Of a DNA stretch of 16,285 bases, positions 1-7,233 are shown piece by piece. The first letter of the stretch is position 1; the number at the start of each line of letters is the position of its first letter. The notes under the pieces are model-generated. The model did not search any database. It was not told the origin of the DNA and saw only the letters and a program-made list of their open reading frames with translations. The position numbers were made by a program, and so were the translations under genes. The stretch is from a bacterium (GTDB lineage: Bacteria; Armatimonadota; Fimbriimonadia; Fimbriimonadales; JBAXQP01), in contig JBAXQP010000018.1 of NCBI GenBank assembly GCA_037131655.1, forward strand, positions 1-16,285. Direction: 5' to 3'.

Positions 1-1267
1 TTGAAAGCCATTGGCCGCTTTCGTAGAATGGCTCGCCGGCTACCATGGTGAAAATTACATCCGAGGCTGAGCTGGAATAGACCAGGGTGGAATAGGGATC
101 GGGTTGAGGGATACGATGGTCGAGTGAAATGATGCAAAGATCGGCTTGTTTCCCAGGGGTTAGTGTGCCGATTTTTTGTTCAAGCCCAAGCGCAGATGCC
201 CCCCCGATGGTTGCCATCTTAATGACAGTCTCAGCATCGATACTGACTTTCTTATAACGCTGGGCGAAAATCGTTTGCCGCATCTCTTCGAACATATCGA
301 TATGATCGTTCGAAACAGCGCCATCTGTGCCGATTCCAACTCGAATACCTGCATTCATGAATTCTGTAATAGGCGCTATTCCAGAGGATAGTTTCGCATT
401 CGATTTCGGGCAGTGGGCGATTGCACTCCCTTTGCGGGCAATCAAGGTAATGTCCTCTGGTGTGACATGCGTGCAGTGAATGAGCAGCGTTTGAAGAGTT
501 AATACTCCAAGGTTATCCAGGTATGCGATAGGTGTTGAGTTAACGGGTTCGCATGGAATGCTTCGCCGATGATACATTTCAGCAAACTCTCCCGTTCCAT
601 TTAGTAAAAAATCAACTTCGGCATCTGATTCAGCGGCATGGATTGCCAGTTTGCTTTGATAATTGGCAAGTTCTTTCATGAGAGTCGGTCGTACTGTATA
701 CACCGAGTGGGGCGATACGCCCAATTCGAGTTTAGGCGTTTGTTTGTATTTAGCGAGTTTTTCAGAAAGTGAAGCTAGGATTTTGGGCGTATTGAGCGGT
801 TCTTCGATGCCGAAGACTTCTTGGAAGATAATCCCACGAAGTCCCAACTCTTCACATGCTTGGTAGGCGGTACCTGAGTCACAACAATCACCAACCGTAG
901 TAATTCCCGCAGCTAGAGTTTCTGCAGCGCCAAGACGTGATGAATCGAGCCACAGGTTAGTTGAAACTTTTTGTTTAAGCTCAACTAGTTTACGAATCCA
1001 GGGGAAGAAGGGAAGATCGCCGATTAGACCGCGCAATAGGGTTAGCTCTAGGTGGCTATGGACGTTTACAAAGCCCGGCATGATAATCGCGTCTCCGAAA
1101 TCAACGGCATTCCCACTTGAATGAGGTCGCTTTCGAACCTCCACAATTTTGTCGCGATCAATCACTACCTCGCCGTCATAAATGGGCGGGGCATCGATAG
1201 GTAAGATGCAGGCGGCTCGAAGTGTAATCAGCGGGGGCTCATTCCTTTCTGTAGTGGGGTTGACCAA
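1..1267 (-). CDS. Amidohydrolase, MtaD / SAH-deaminase type (C-terminus beyond window)
   Basis: Zinc-dependent amidohydrolase of the methylthioadenosine / S-adenosylhomocysteine deaminase (MtaD) group; an aminodeoxyfutalosine-deaminase-like role is also possible. The frame is open and unbroken from 1267 to the left edge (about 422 codons), close to the usual length of 430-450, so only a few C-terminal residues should be missing. Metal-site motifs appear in order: PGFVNVHSH (HxH at residues 70 and 72), SPHSVYT, IHAAESD, HCTH, and GTDGAVSNDHIDMFEEMR, the most diagnostic MtaD-like stretch. The start is uncertain. TTG at 1267 is the first start codon after an in-frame stop but has no clear Shine-Dalgarno sequence. 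A rare CTG at 1231 sits 11 nt after AAAGGA. Either way the gene overlaps or abuts the end of the prepilin gene, so translational coupling is likely. It should be the last gene seen of a minus-strand group starting at 2689. Confidence 0.85.
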   Translation of the reverse strand, partial: MVNPTTERNEPPLITLRAACILPIDAPPIYDGEVVIDRDKIVEVRKRPHSSGNAVDFGDAIIMPGFVNVHSHLELTLLRGLIGDLPFFPWIRKLVELKQKVSTNLWLDSSRLGAAETLAAGITTVGDCCDSGTAYQACEELGLRGIIFQEVFGIEEPLNTPKILASLSEKLAKYKQTPKLELGVSPHSVYTVRPTLMKELANYQSKLAIHAAESDAEVDFLLNGTGEFAEMYHRRSIPCEPVNSTPIAYLDNLGVLTLQTLLIHCTHVTPEDITLIARKGSAIAHCPKSNAKLSSGIAPITEFMNAGIRVGIGTDGAVSNDHIDMFEEMRQTIFAQRYKKVSIDAETVIKMATIGGASALGLEQKIGTLTPGKQADLCIISLDHRIPQPDPYSTLVYSSSASDVIFTMVAGEPFYESGQWLS

Positions 1268-1944
1268 GCTTTGTTGAGGTCATCGAAGGTGCAAGTCCTG
1301 ACATGCAGATCGCTAAAGAGAACGTTATAGCGGTAGGTTTTGGCATACACGCGAACCATATTGGGCTGCGTAGCTATCTTTTCGCCCGTGTGCCATGCTC
1401 CGCAAGCATCAGTCACTACGTTGATATCAGCGCCTTGGTCAAATGTGTCCACTTTCATCTTTCGGATTGCAATCTCAGTTCGGAAGATATAGCTTGTGCC
1501 GAATTTCTTATAACAAGTGGGGCGCGCATTCAGGTAAGCGCCGTTAATGTCCATATAGTTGAAGCCGCTATCATTCTGGCAGAGCCATATTTCTTTGTTC
1601 TTATTATATAAATAAAGAACTTGATGGAGCAAAGGCATCGTTTGCATCCATGCTGAGGCGTCGGTTATTCCTTTTGGGGCCAATTCGGGATTGTTTTTAA
1701 AAAATGTGCGCCAAATATTTGGAGTATAGCGGTCTGTCGGATCAACTGCATAAGGGTAATTATCGTTGTAGTCCATCGCATAGATATGAAGCGCCGAACC
1801 GATGTTGCGCAGGTTACTGATGCAATTTGTATCGCGCGCTTTTCGGCGGCCTAAAGCCAGCACCGGAAAGATCAACGCTGCGAGTATGATAATGATTGAA
1901 ATCACTATCAGTAGTTCGATGAGGGTTAAGCCAATTTTCCTCAT
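1228..1944 (-). CDS. Type IV prepilin-like protein (pseudopilin, N-terminal methylation motif)
   Basis: Predicted 238-aa secreted pseudopilin-like protein. The N-terminus MRKIGLTLIELLIV is a class III signal: a short basic leader, Gly5 before the presumed prepilin-peptidase cut, Leu rather than the usual Phe at +1, Glu at +5, then a hydrophobic helix to about residue 27. The body contains NLRNIGSALHIYAMDYNDNY and, near the end, NVLFSDLHVR, resembling the C-terminal 'NVLFADGHV' signature of the DUF1559-type prepilin-like proteins abundant in Planctomycetes and Armatimonadota. I chose ATG 1944 because AGGGAG lies 6 nt upstream. ATG 1947 is also possible, and the upstream TTG at 1989 would place coding sequence inside the preceding gene. 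The gene begins 10 nt after the upstream hydrolase ends. No prepilin peptidase or assembly ATPase is nearby, so its role (pilus, secretion or surface protein) is unknown. Confidence 0.85.
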   Translation of the reverse strand: MRKIGLTLIELLIVISIIIILAALIFPVLALGRRKARDTNCISNLRNIGSALHIYAMDYNDNYPYAVDPTDRYTPNIWRTFFKNNPELAPKGITDASAWMQTMPLLHQVLYLYNKNKEIWLCQNDSGFNYMDINGAYLNARPTCYKKFGTSYIFRTEIAIRKMKVDTFDQGADINVVTDACGAWHTGEKIATQPNMVRVYAKTYRYNVLFSDLHVRTCTFDDLNKAWSTPLQKGMSPR

Positions 1945-1954
1945 CATTTGCTCC

Positions 1955-2689
1955 CTAACTCCGCCTTGAAGCATTAATAAAAGCCTCAAATAACCGTAGC
2001 GTGATAGGCGAGTTTGGTTGACGTTCAGGATGCCATTGAATCCCGATTAGAAATGAATTCCCATCTCCTTCTATAGCTTCAATTATCCCATCAGGGGCAT
2101 TCGCGGATACGAATAGGTTTAGTCCCAAATTTTGGATTGCCTGATGATGAGAACTAACCCCAAAGAATTCTTCGTCAAGTGTGATTTTAGCTAGGAGCGA
2201 GTTTGGGGTAGTGTTAATTTGGTGTAAACTAGTCTCCGCTGTCCCTTGCCATTGATGGAGCAGGGTTTCGGGTACATCGGTCGGTATATTGATATAAAGC
2301 GAACCGCCTTCTAACACGTTGATAAATTGAACTCCATAACATATGCCGAATATTGGTTTGCCTATCCTCTTCATTGACGTATAAAGCTGACGTTCGAATT
2401 CAAATCTTTTATCTTCTATTAAAGTAACCGATTTATCTTTAAGTTCCTCTTCACTAAGTGCGAGGCCATAAATAGCAGGATTTATATCGTTGCCCCCTGG
2501 GATTAGAAGTCCGTCAAGACGGTCTGCTAATGCCTCAGGATTGCCTTCTAGCGGGATCATCACTGGAAGACCTCCCGCATTTGCAACACACTCAGCATAA
2601 TTATGATTTTGCCTTACGCCTGCTGCCTTCGATGGGTCGGTTTTAGGTTCATAATTACATGTGATACCGATAAGCGGCTCGTATATCAT
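1955..2689 (-). CDS. Class I glutamine amidotransferase-like hydrolase (peptidase C26, PuuD-like)
   Basis: A 244-aa protein of the gamma-glutamyl-gamma-aminobutyrate hydrolase / peptidase C26 family, which cleaves gamma-glutamyl amides in the cytoplasm. The fold signature is complete: GLLIPGGNDINP (residues 60-71), nucleophile elbow GICYGVQ with Cys117, the family-typical VSSHHQAIQNLGLNL (178-192), and GIQWHPE with catalytic His220 and Glu222. The length matches stand-alone PuuD-type enzymes. ATG at 2689 lacks a Shine-Dalgarno sequence, but a good promoter places transcription start at or next to the ATG (see promoter entry), suggesting a leaderless mRNA. It is first in the group with the prepilin-like and amidohydrolase genes. 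No other polyamine genes are visible, so the substrate cannot be assigned. Confidence 0.88.
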   Translation of the reverse strand: MIYEPLIGITCNYEPKTDPSKAAGVRQNHNYAECVANAGGLPVMIPLEGNPEALADRLDGLLIPGGNDINPAIYGLALSEEELKDKSVTLIEDKRFEFERQLYTSMKRIGKPIFGICYGVQFINVLEGGSLYINIPTDVPETLLHQWQGTAETSLHQINTTPNSLLAKITLDEEFFGVSSHHQAIQNLGLNLFVSANAPDGIIEAIEGDGNSFLIGIQWHPERQPNSPITLRLFEAFINASRRS

Positions 2690-2697
2690 ATAAAGCT

Positions 2698-2726
2698 AGT
2701 ATAGCGTATTTGCTAACAGGGCGCAA
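2698..2726 (-). promoter_or_regulatory. Sigma-70-type promoter, likely giving a leaderless transcript
   Basis: On the minus strand TTGCGC (2726-2721) is followed by a 17-nt spacer and TATACT (2703-2698). The ATG at 2689 begins 9 nt after the -10 element, where the transcript would be expected to start. No ribosome-binding site precedes the ATG. Confidence 0.6.
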
Positions 2727-2861
2727 TGAATTTATTGTATTGACATTCGAACTCGCCTTGAGGCTAAGTGTGCGAGTATACTGATATGTAACAAGAATTG
2801 AATTAGTCGGGGTCAAATGCTTGACGCTTCTACCAAGTATTTGGCTAGGGGAGGAGACAAT

Positions 2862-4226
2862 ATGGCTACAGTAGTGAGATTGCCAATGAGAGGGCAGTCA
2901 ATGGAAGAAGGAACGATTACAAAGTGGTATAAGAGTGAGGGCGAACAGGTTAAAAGTGGTGAACTTCTCCTCGAAATGATGACCGACAAGGCCAATATCG
3001 AAATCGAGGCAGAGGTCGAAGGGTTTGTTCGTAAGCTCCTCGTTGCAGAAGACGCAACCGTTCCTGTTCAGGCTCCAATTGCAATTATAGGGACAGCGGA
3101 TGAAGATATATCCGCTGCTTTAGCGGAAGCAGCATCGGGAGAACCGCCTGCACCTGGTGATGGTAAATCGGAGGATGTGGTGGCGTCTGTGTCCGCTTCT
3201 ACATCGGCTCCAGTTGGAGCTAAAGGGGCTTCAGAGGTCTTTTTATCACCTCGCGCGCGCAAGCTTGCTGAAGAAAATGGCATTGTGATTGCGGAGTTAG
3301 CCGGACGAGGAACGGGGCCTGAAGGACGTGTTGTTGAGAAGGATATCGAAGGCTTCTTGAAAGAACTTAGCGCTCGGCCAAAGATGACTCCTGTCGCGGC
3401 TAAAATGGCCGCAGATATGGGAGTTAATGCCGCTGACCTGACAGGTAGCGGGGCTGGTGGAAGAATTACCAAGGGTGATTTATTGCAGAAGGCTCAACCG
3501 GCAACGCCTGCGGTTGTGGTAGCGCCCGTAACGCCAAGTACTCAGTCAGTTTCTTTCAGTGGACGCCGCAAACTAACGGCCGATGCCGTTACACGAAGCT
3601 ACCAAAACGTTCCGCACGTTAAACTTATCTCAGAAGTTGATGTGACGGAACTCGTAGCGCTTCGCGAACAGATATTGCCTCAGTTTGAAAAGGAATATGG
3701 TGTTCGCGTTAGCTACACCGATATTCTTGTCAAAGCTCTTGGACAAACCATTCGAAAGTTTCCAGCGATTAATGCAACTTTGGCCGGAGATCAAATCCAG
3801 ATCCTTGGGGATATTAACGTTAATGTAGCTGTAGCTATGAACGGGGCTTTGATGATACCGGTTGTAAGGAATGCGGACGTTAAAACGTTATCACAGATTG
3901 CGCTTGAATTGCGAGGGCTTATCGAACGCGCTCGCAATGGCAAGAGCGGTCCTGATGATCTTAGCGGCGGAACATTTACCATTACAAACCTCGGCAACTT
4001 TGGAGTAGATGCCTTTACCCCGATTTTGACCCCCGGTCAGGCTGGAATATTGGGTGTCGGTAGAATTATCGAAAAGCCGGTGGTAGTAAACCATCAGGTT
4101 GTCATACGCTCAATGCTCGGGATATCGTTGTCGTTTGATCATCGGATTGTGGATGGAGCTCCTGCCGGAGAGTTCTTAAAAGCTCTGATGGACACACTTA
4201 AAACACCGGTTTTGATGTTGATATAG
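2862..4226 (+). CDS. Dihydrolipoamide acyltransferase (E2) of a 2-oxoacid dehydrogenase complex
   Basis: A 454-aa E2 core protein that moves acyl groups from a lipoyl arm to CoA. An N-terminal lipoyl domain (residues about 3-77) carries the lipoylation lysine Lys43 in MMTDKAN. An Ala/Ser/Pro-rich linker follows. There are then two peripheral-subunit-binding domains: 128-166 (LSPRARKLAEENGI) and 175-209 (MTPVAAKMAADMGV). After another linker comes the catalytic domain (about 225-454) with SFDHRIVDGA, giving catalytic His427 and Asp431. The start at 2862 is chosen because GGGGAGGAG ends 6 nt upstream; an in-frame ATG at 2817 would add 15 residues unlike a lipoyl domain. No E1 or E3 gene lies nearby, so the substrate (pyruvate, branched-chain oxoacid or acetoin) cannot be deduced. 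It is a single-gene unit ended by the terminator at 4242-4276. Confidence 0.92.
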   Translation: MATVVRLPMRGQSMEEGTITKWYKSEGEQVKSGELLLEMMTDKANIEIEAEVEGFVRKLLVAEDATVPVQAPIAIIGTADEDISAALAEAASGEPPAPGDGKSEDVVASVSASTSAPVGAKGASEVFLSPRARKLAEENGIVIAELAGRGTGPEGRVVEKDIEGFLKELSARPKMTPVAAKMAADMGVNAADLTGSGAGGRITKGDLLQKAQPATPAVVVAPVTPSTQSVSFSGRRKLTADAVTRSYQNVPHVKLISEVDVTELVALREQILPQFEKEYGVRVSYTDILVKALGQTIRKFPAINATLAGDQIQILGDINVNVAVAMNGALMIPVVRNADVKTLSQIALELRGLIERARNGKSGPDDLSGGTFTITNLGNFGVDAFTPILTPGQAGILGVGRIIEKPVVVNHQVVIRSMLGISLSFDHRIVDGAPAGEFLKALMDTLKTPVLMLI

Positions 4227-4241
4227 CATGTAAACTAACTA

Positions 4242-4276
4242 AAAAAGGGGACATCTCTTCGAGATGCCCCCTTTTT
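4242..4276. terminator. Bidirectional intrinsic terminator between E2 gene and jag
   Basis: An inverted repeat pairs an A-tract, GGGG and CATCTC with GAGATG, CCCC and a T-tract around a 3-nt loop, with one A/C mismatch. An A-tract on one side and a T-tract on the other let it act on both converging transcripts: the E2 gene ends at 4226 and jag ends at 4298. Confidence 0.88.
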
Positions 4277-4297
4277 ATATTTGCATAAGAACTCTTA

Positions 4298-4978
4298 TTA
4301 GCGTTTTGGTGAAATTACTACATAACGGTTAGGCTCGTTACCTTCGCTGTAGGTTTGCACACCGTCATCTTGGAGCAATGCATGATGGATTATGCGACGT
4401 TCGTGGGCAGGAAGTGGGTCTAGCTCAGCTTCTTCCTGGCGGTCTTTGACCTGCTCTGCAAGAGAAGTCGCTAATTCACGAAGTCTATCGGCTCGCTTCT
4501 TTCGGTAAGTCAAGGAATCAAGAATAACTCGTCCGCCGCCGCCAAACTTGCTCAGAATAACATTCATTAAATATTGAAGTGAATCAAGGAATTCACCGTG
4601 ATGTTGAATTAGCAGAGGACAATCGGCTCCTGAATATTCAATATGAATATAGCGGCCTTGATTGCCGTGATGTGTTGGCGAGATACTTAAGCGACTGTAT
4701 TCTGCTACCTCTTTTGCAATAAGCATAGCCTTTTCAACAACATCAGGAGTTGGCTCATCGCCAAGGTCTTCATCTGAGTGACCGCTATCGGCCGCCTGAG
4801 GAGTTATCTGACCTGAAGTGTTGTCAGATTTTAGGGTGCATCGCAAACGAATGATGCCGTCTACAGGACTTTCTAACTCCTCAAATTCAACCTGGGTTAC
4901 ATCATTAATTCCAAGTTCTTCAAGGGCGTTAAGTTTTGCCTCTTCTAAATTTCTACCTGTTGATACCACAGACTGCAT
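4298..4978 (-). CDS. jag: Jag/KhpB-type RNA-binding protein (Jag_N, KH, R3H)
   Basis: Cytoplasmic RNA-binding protein of 226 aa, last gene of the rpmH-rnpA-yidD-yidC-jag operon. The Jag_N domain is at residues 1-50 (STGRNLEEAKLNALEELG). An acidic, Ser-rich linker covers about 52-78, a KH domain about 79-155, and a C-terminal R3H domain about 160-224 with RRIIH (R194-x3-H198) and SEGNEPNRYVVISP. In family members KhpB acts with KhpA in RNA binding and cell-division or envelope control. Unusually, the KH GxxG loop (typically IGRRG or IGKHG) reads IQHHG at 124-128, losing the first glycine. The ATG at 4978 is supported by GAGGAGG 10 nt upstream. The gap of 94 nt after yidC is the longest in the operon; I saw no strong promoter in it. 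Confidence 0.92.
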   Translation of the reverse strand: MQSVVSTGRNLEEAKLNALEELGINDVTQVEFEELESPVDGIIRLRCTLKSDNTSGQITPQAADSGHSDEDLGDEPTPDVVEKAMLIAKEVAEYSRLSISPTHHGNQGRYIHIEYSGADCPLLIQHHGEFLDSLQYLMNVILSKFGGGGRVILDSLTYRKKRADRLRELATSLAEQVKDRQEEAELDPLPAHERRIIHHALLQDDGVQTYSEGNEPNRYVVISPKR

Positions 4979-5072
4979 TTCGAAAATGCCTCCTCATAGA
5001 TAAAAGGTTACCCTGTTAATACTTCGAGTGTAACCCCCTACGTGCCAAGATAAACTATTTTAATTAAGATGC

Positions 5073-6341
5073 TTACTTGTTTTTTCTCTTTTTTGCATGA
5101 ATTCTTGCTGTAACGTCATTCTTGTCATTCTTTTCATCATTTGGCTCAATGGTTTGTTTATCTTTTCCATTTGAACCAGGTTCAGTGGTAGCGGTGTTCA
5201 CTATTGCAGCCTCGCCATTTGTCTTTGGGAGCATATATTGTCGTTGCTGCATTGTCTGAAGTACATTCAAGAAGATCCAATACAACACAAATGCGGAGGG
5301 CAACGCCCATTGGAACATCATTACAAGGAAAACACCGCTCATGACTAATGAGGTGGTTTTTTGTTGCTCCGCTTGAGCCGGATCCATTACCATTAAGCGC
5401 TGGGAAATATACATTGTTACTGAATATATCAGCAAGAGCGGAACATCCTGCACTCCAAGGTTAGCGCCTAAAAACGCAGGGAATTGATGTGAAAACCCAC
5501 TTCCAATCCAAAGGAACGTGCCTTTTGTGAACTGGAACTCATATTGGCGAATTGCTCCATAGACCCAGATAAAGAAAGGGATTTGCAGCATGATAGTGAG
5601 CATCGAGAAACAGCCCATCGCAGGGTTGACGTTATGCTCCTTATACATCTGCATGATTTTCTTATTTAGTTCTTCCCCTTTGAACTTTTGCTGCAGTTCC
5701 TTCATGATCGGTTGTACTTTTGCCATTTCCTTCATCGATTTAAACTGAAGGTGGCTTAGGGGATAGAGCAAAATTCGGACAATAATAGCTAAAAGCAGCA
5801 TCGCAAAGGTGTAACTGAACCAAGGAACTTTGTTCGTCAACCCGACGAGCATGTCCATTACCTTGTACTGATTGGGTAATTGAATGCCTAATATTACATA
5901 GCCAGGCAAACTTTCATTATGCTTGTCGATTTGGTTGGTTAGCTCTGTCAGTCGAGTCGCCCCGATGATTTTCCATTCAATGGATTCCGGATAGCTTTTC
6001 TTGAGCTGTTGATAGACTTTAACAACGTTGTAAAAATCTTTATATCGCCTAGCGTCCGTTTTATAAACTTTGGTGTGATCTTTGATAGCGTCAGCTTCAA
6101 TAAGAAGCGCTTGGGGGGCTTGGGGGGTGTTGGCGAAGTCCTTCAGCATTACATTCTGAGTCTGATACTGTACTTTTTTCCATTGGCCACTATTTTTATA
6201 AGTTTGAATATCAATCAGCACTTTTTCAGCGCCGCGTGGGTCCTTTTGGACTTTCTTGCCGCCGGTAAAGAATATTTGCGCTCCTATCATCACAATGAAC
6301 GTGACTAAGAGTATTGTTAAATAATTACTGCGTTTATCCAT
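5073..6341 (-). CDS. yidC: YidC/Oxa1/SpoIIIJ membrane protein insertase
   Basis: Insertase of 422 aa that puts membrane proteins into the inner membrane, alone or with Sec. An N-terminal hydrophobic segment covers about 7-25. A helical, soluble region at about 36-145 follows. The conserved five-helix core then begins with WFSYTFAMLLLAIIVRILLY, placing the hydrophilic-groove arginine at Arg189, followed by the cytoplasmic helical hairpin (about 200-235) and NPAMGCFSMLTIMLQIPFF. The tail (373-422) is polar and ends in KKRKNK, as expected for ribosome contact. Length lies between Gram-positive SpoIIIJ (about 260) and E. coli YidC (548). The extracytoplasmic region looks alpha-helical, not like the beta-rich P1 domain. 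The gene starts 9 nt after yidD, with GGGG directly behind the yidD stop acting as ribosome-binding site. Confidence 0.95.
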   Translation of the reverse strand: MDKRSNYLTILLVTFIVMIGAQIFFTGGKKVQKDPRGAEKVLIDIQTYKNSGQWKKVQYQTQNVMLKDFANTPQAPQALLIEADAIKDHTKVYKTDARRYKDFYNVVKVYQQLKKSYPESIEWKIIGATRLTELTNQIDKHNESLPGYVILGIQLPNQYKVMDMLVGLTNKVPWFSYTFAMLLLAIIVRILLYPLSHLQFKSMKEMAKVQPIMKELQQKFKGEELNKKIMQMYKEHNVNPAMGCFSMLTIMLQIPFFIWVYGAIRQYEFQFTKGTFLWIGSGFSHQFPAFLGANLGVQDVPLLLIYSVTMYISQRLMVMDPAQAEQQKTTSLVMSGVFLVMMFQWALPSAFVLYWIFLNVLQTMQQRQYMLPKTNGEAAIVNTATTEPGSNGKDKQTIEPNDEKNDKNDVTARIHAKKRKNK

Positions 6342-6350
6342 TAAAACCCC

Positions 6351-6560
6351 TTAAAGTACGGGATCGGAGCCCCCAGGATTAAATGGGTTACAGCGTAGAA
6401 TTCGCCATATTCCCATTCGTGTACCTTTTAAAAAACCATAGCGTGTAATAGCTTGTGCGGCGTATTCAGAACATGATGGCTGAAATCTGCAAACGCGGGG
6501 AGTGAAATGTGATAGTCGCTGATATAAGCGTATCAACCAAACTGCGATTGTGCGTCCCAT
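6351..6560 (-). CDS. yidD: YidD membrane protein insertion efficiency factor
   Basis: A 69-aa protein assisting YidC-dependent insertion at the inner face of the membrane. It has the full family signature: an amphipathic N-terminal helix (IAVWLIRLYQRL), CRFQPSCSEYAAQAI (residues 24-38), and the C-terminal LRCNPFNPGGSDPVL. Length is typical. The ATG at 6560 begins only 2 nt after the rnpA stop, with no strong ribosome-binding site, so translation is probably coupled to rnpA. Confidence 0.95.
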   Translation of the reverse strand: MGRTIAVWLIRLYQRLSHFTPRVCRFQPSCSEYAAQAITRYGFLKGTRMGIWRILRCNPFNPGGSDPVL

Positions 6561-6562
6561 CT

Positions 6563-6919
6563 CTAGCCGTCCACCGCTTCCGATAGCACGCTTCCTTGCT
6601 TTAGGAGCGTCCTCATCTGTCGGGCCAACCGCTCTGCATTAATTTCAATCAATGCGGGGCGCGCTACCCATACCAGGTCATAGCCTGGCTTTATAGAATG
6701 TAATAACGCTCTGCAAATAGCACGAATCCGTCTTTTTTGACGGTTTCGTCGTGCGATGACGCCTAACTTTCGACTCGCAACAACCCCTGTTTTCGTCGGT
6801 TCTGCGGCATCCTTTTTAAGAACATGCAATGTCACTGCCGGAGCTACGTAATAGATTCCGCTTTGGTAAACTCGCTCAAAACTACGCCGTTCAGTTAGGC
6901 GTGCCGAGTGTGGCAGCAA
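6563..6919 (-). CDS. rnpA: Ribonuclease P protein component
   Basis: The 118-aa basic protein subunit of RNase P, which with the RNA subunit matures the 5' ends of tRNAs. The RNR signature is present as ARRNRQKRRIRAICR (residues 56-70), and GVVASRKLGVIARR before it matches the family core. The start is TTG at 6919, decided by AAGGAG 10 nt upstream, just after the rpmH stop. The alignment MLPHSARLTERRSFERVYQ fits the family N-terminus (usually LPxxxRLxxxxxF). It sits between rpmH and yidD as in most bacteria. Confidence 0.95.
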   Translation of the reverse strand: MLPHSARLTERRSFERVYQSGIYYVAPAVTLHVLKKDAAEPTKTGVVASRKLGVIARRNRQKRRIRAICRALLHSIKPGYDLVWVARPALIEINAERLARQMRTLLKQGSVLSEAVDG

Positions 6920-6929
6920 TCGTAGCAGA

Positions 6930-6935
6930 CTCCTT
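6930..6935 (-). promoter_or_regulatory. Ribosome-binding site fixing the TTG start of rnpA
   Basis: AAGGAG lies 3 nt after the rpmH stop and 10 nt before TTG at 6919. No ATG or GTG in frame would give the conserved N-terminus. Confidence 0.75.
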
Positions 6936-6937
6936 GG

Positions 6938-7105
6938 TTAACCAACCCTACGATGTCGCCCGTTAGAGCAATCGACAGCGATAAGATGGCGTCCTCTCAG
7001 ACGGCGTCGTCGCAGCACATTACGCCCGTCTTTGGTTTCCATTCGTACAAGGAACCCGTGCGTTTTATGTCGATGTCGGTTATTTGGTTGATAAGTTCGT
7101 TTCAT
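6938..7105 (-). CDS. rpmH: Ribosomal protein L34 (bL34) with a C-terminal extension
   Basis: Small basic protein of the large ribosomal subunit, 55 aa. Translation begins MKRTYQPNNRHRHKTHGF and continues RMETKDGRNVLRRRR, which is the bL34 pattern (MKRTYQPxxxKRxRxHGFxxRMxTxxGRxVLxxRR). The usual protein is 44-46 aa and ends near the residue matching Val44 here. This one runs 11 residues further (DCSNGRHRRVG), its TAA stop falling just before the rnpA ribosome-binding site. ATG at 7105 is preceded by GAGGGTGAG. It is the first gene of the rpmH-rnpA-yidD-yidC-jag operon. It is short and partly hidden by a longer opposite-strand open frame with no family features. Confidence 0.93.
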   Translation of the reverse strand: MKRTYQPNNRHRHKTHGFLVRMETKDGRNVLRRRRLRGRHLIAVDCSNGRHRRVG

Positions 7106-7158
7106 TCTCGCTCACCCTCTTCACTGTCTGGTCACATCGCCCGTAGAAAATGCGTTCC

Positions 7159-7188
7159 ATTATAGCATGCTTTTTCCGAGCACGGCAA
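7159..7188 (-). promoter_or_regulatory. Extended -10 sigma-70-type promoter of the rpmH operon
   Basis: On the minus strand TTGCCG (7188-7183), an 18-nt spacer, and a perfect TATAAT (7164-7159) preceded by TGC, i.e. an extended -10. It lies about 50 nt before the rpmH start. A strong promoter suits a ribosomal-protein operon. No clear DnaA boxes were seen beside it. Confidence 0.8.
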
Positions 7189-7233
7189 GTGTTCATTCTT
7201 AATCTGTTTACCTGCATCGCCAACGGGTTGCAC

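Noticed and set aside
2740..2782. Promoter for the E2 gene using TTGACA (2740) and TATACT (2777)
   Set aside because: The spacing is 31 nt, far outside the usual 16-18; no good -35 box lies 17 nt before TATACT. A promoter must exist but I cannot place it firmly.
3068..3472. Minus-strand open frame of 134 codons inside the E2 gene
   Set aside because: Antisense shadow of the Ala/Pro-rich linker and binding domains; no start signals or motifs.
4979..5072. Hairpin GGTTAC/GTAACC in the yidC-jag gap as an attenuator or riboswitch
   Set aside because: Only a 6-bp stem with an 18-nt loop and no T-tract; too weak to support.
6953..7165. Plus-strand open frame of 70 codons
   Set aside because: It is the reverse of rpmH; the minus strand encodes an unmistakable L34 there and the plus frame shows no family features.
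7106..7233. Possible replication origin beside rpmH
   Set aside because: rpmH often lies near oriC, but no TTATCCACA-like DnaA boxes or dnaA gene are visible here, and the next gene is a lipoprotein.
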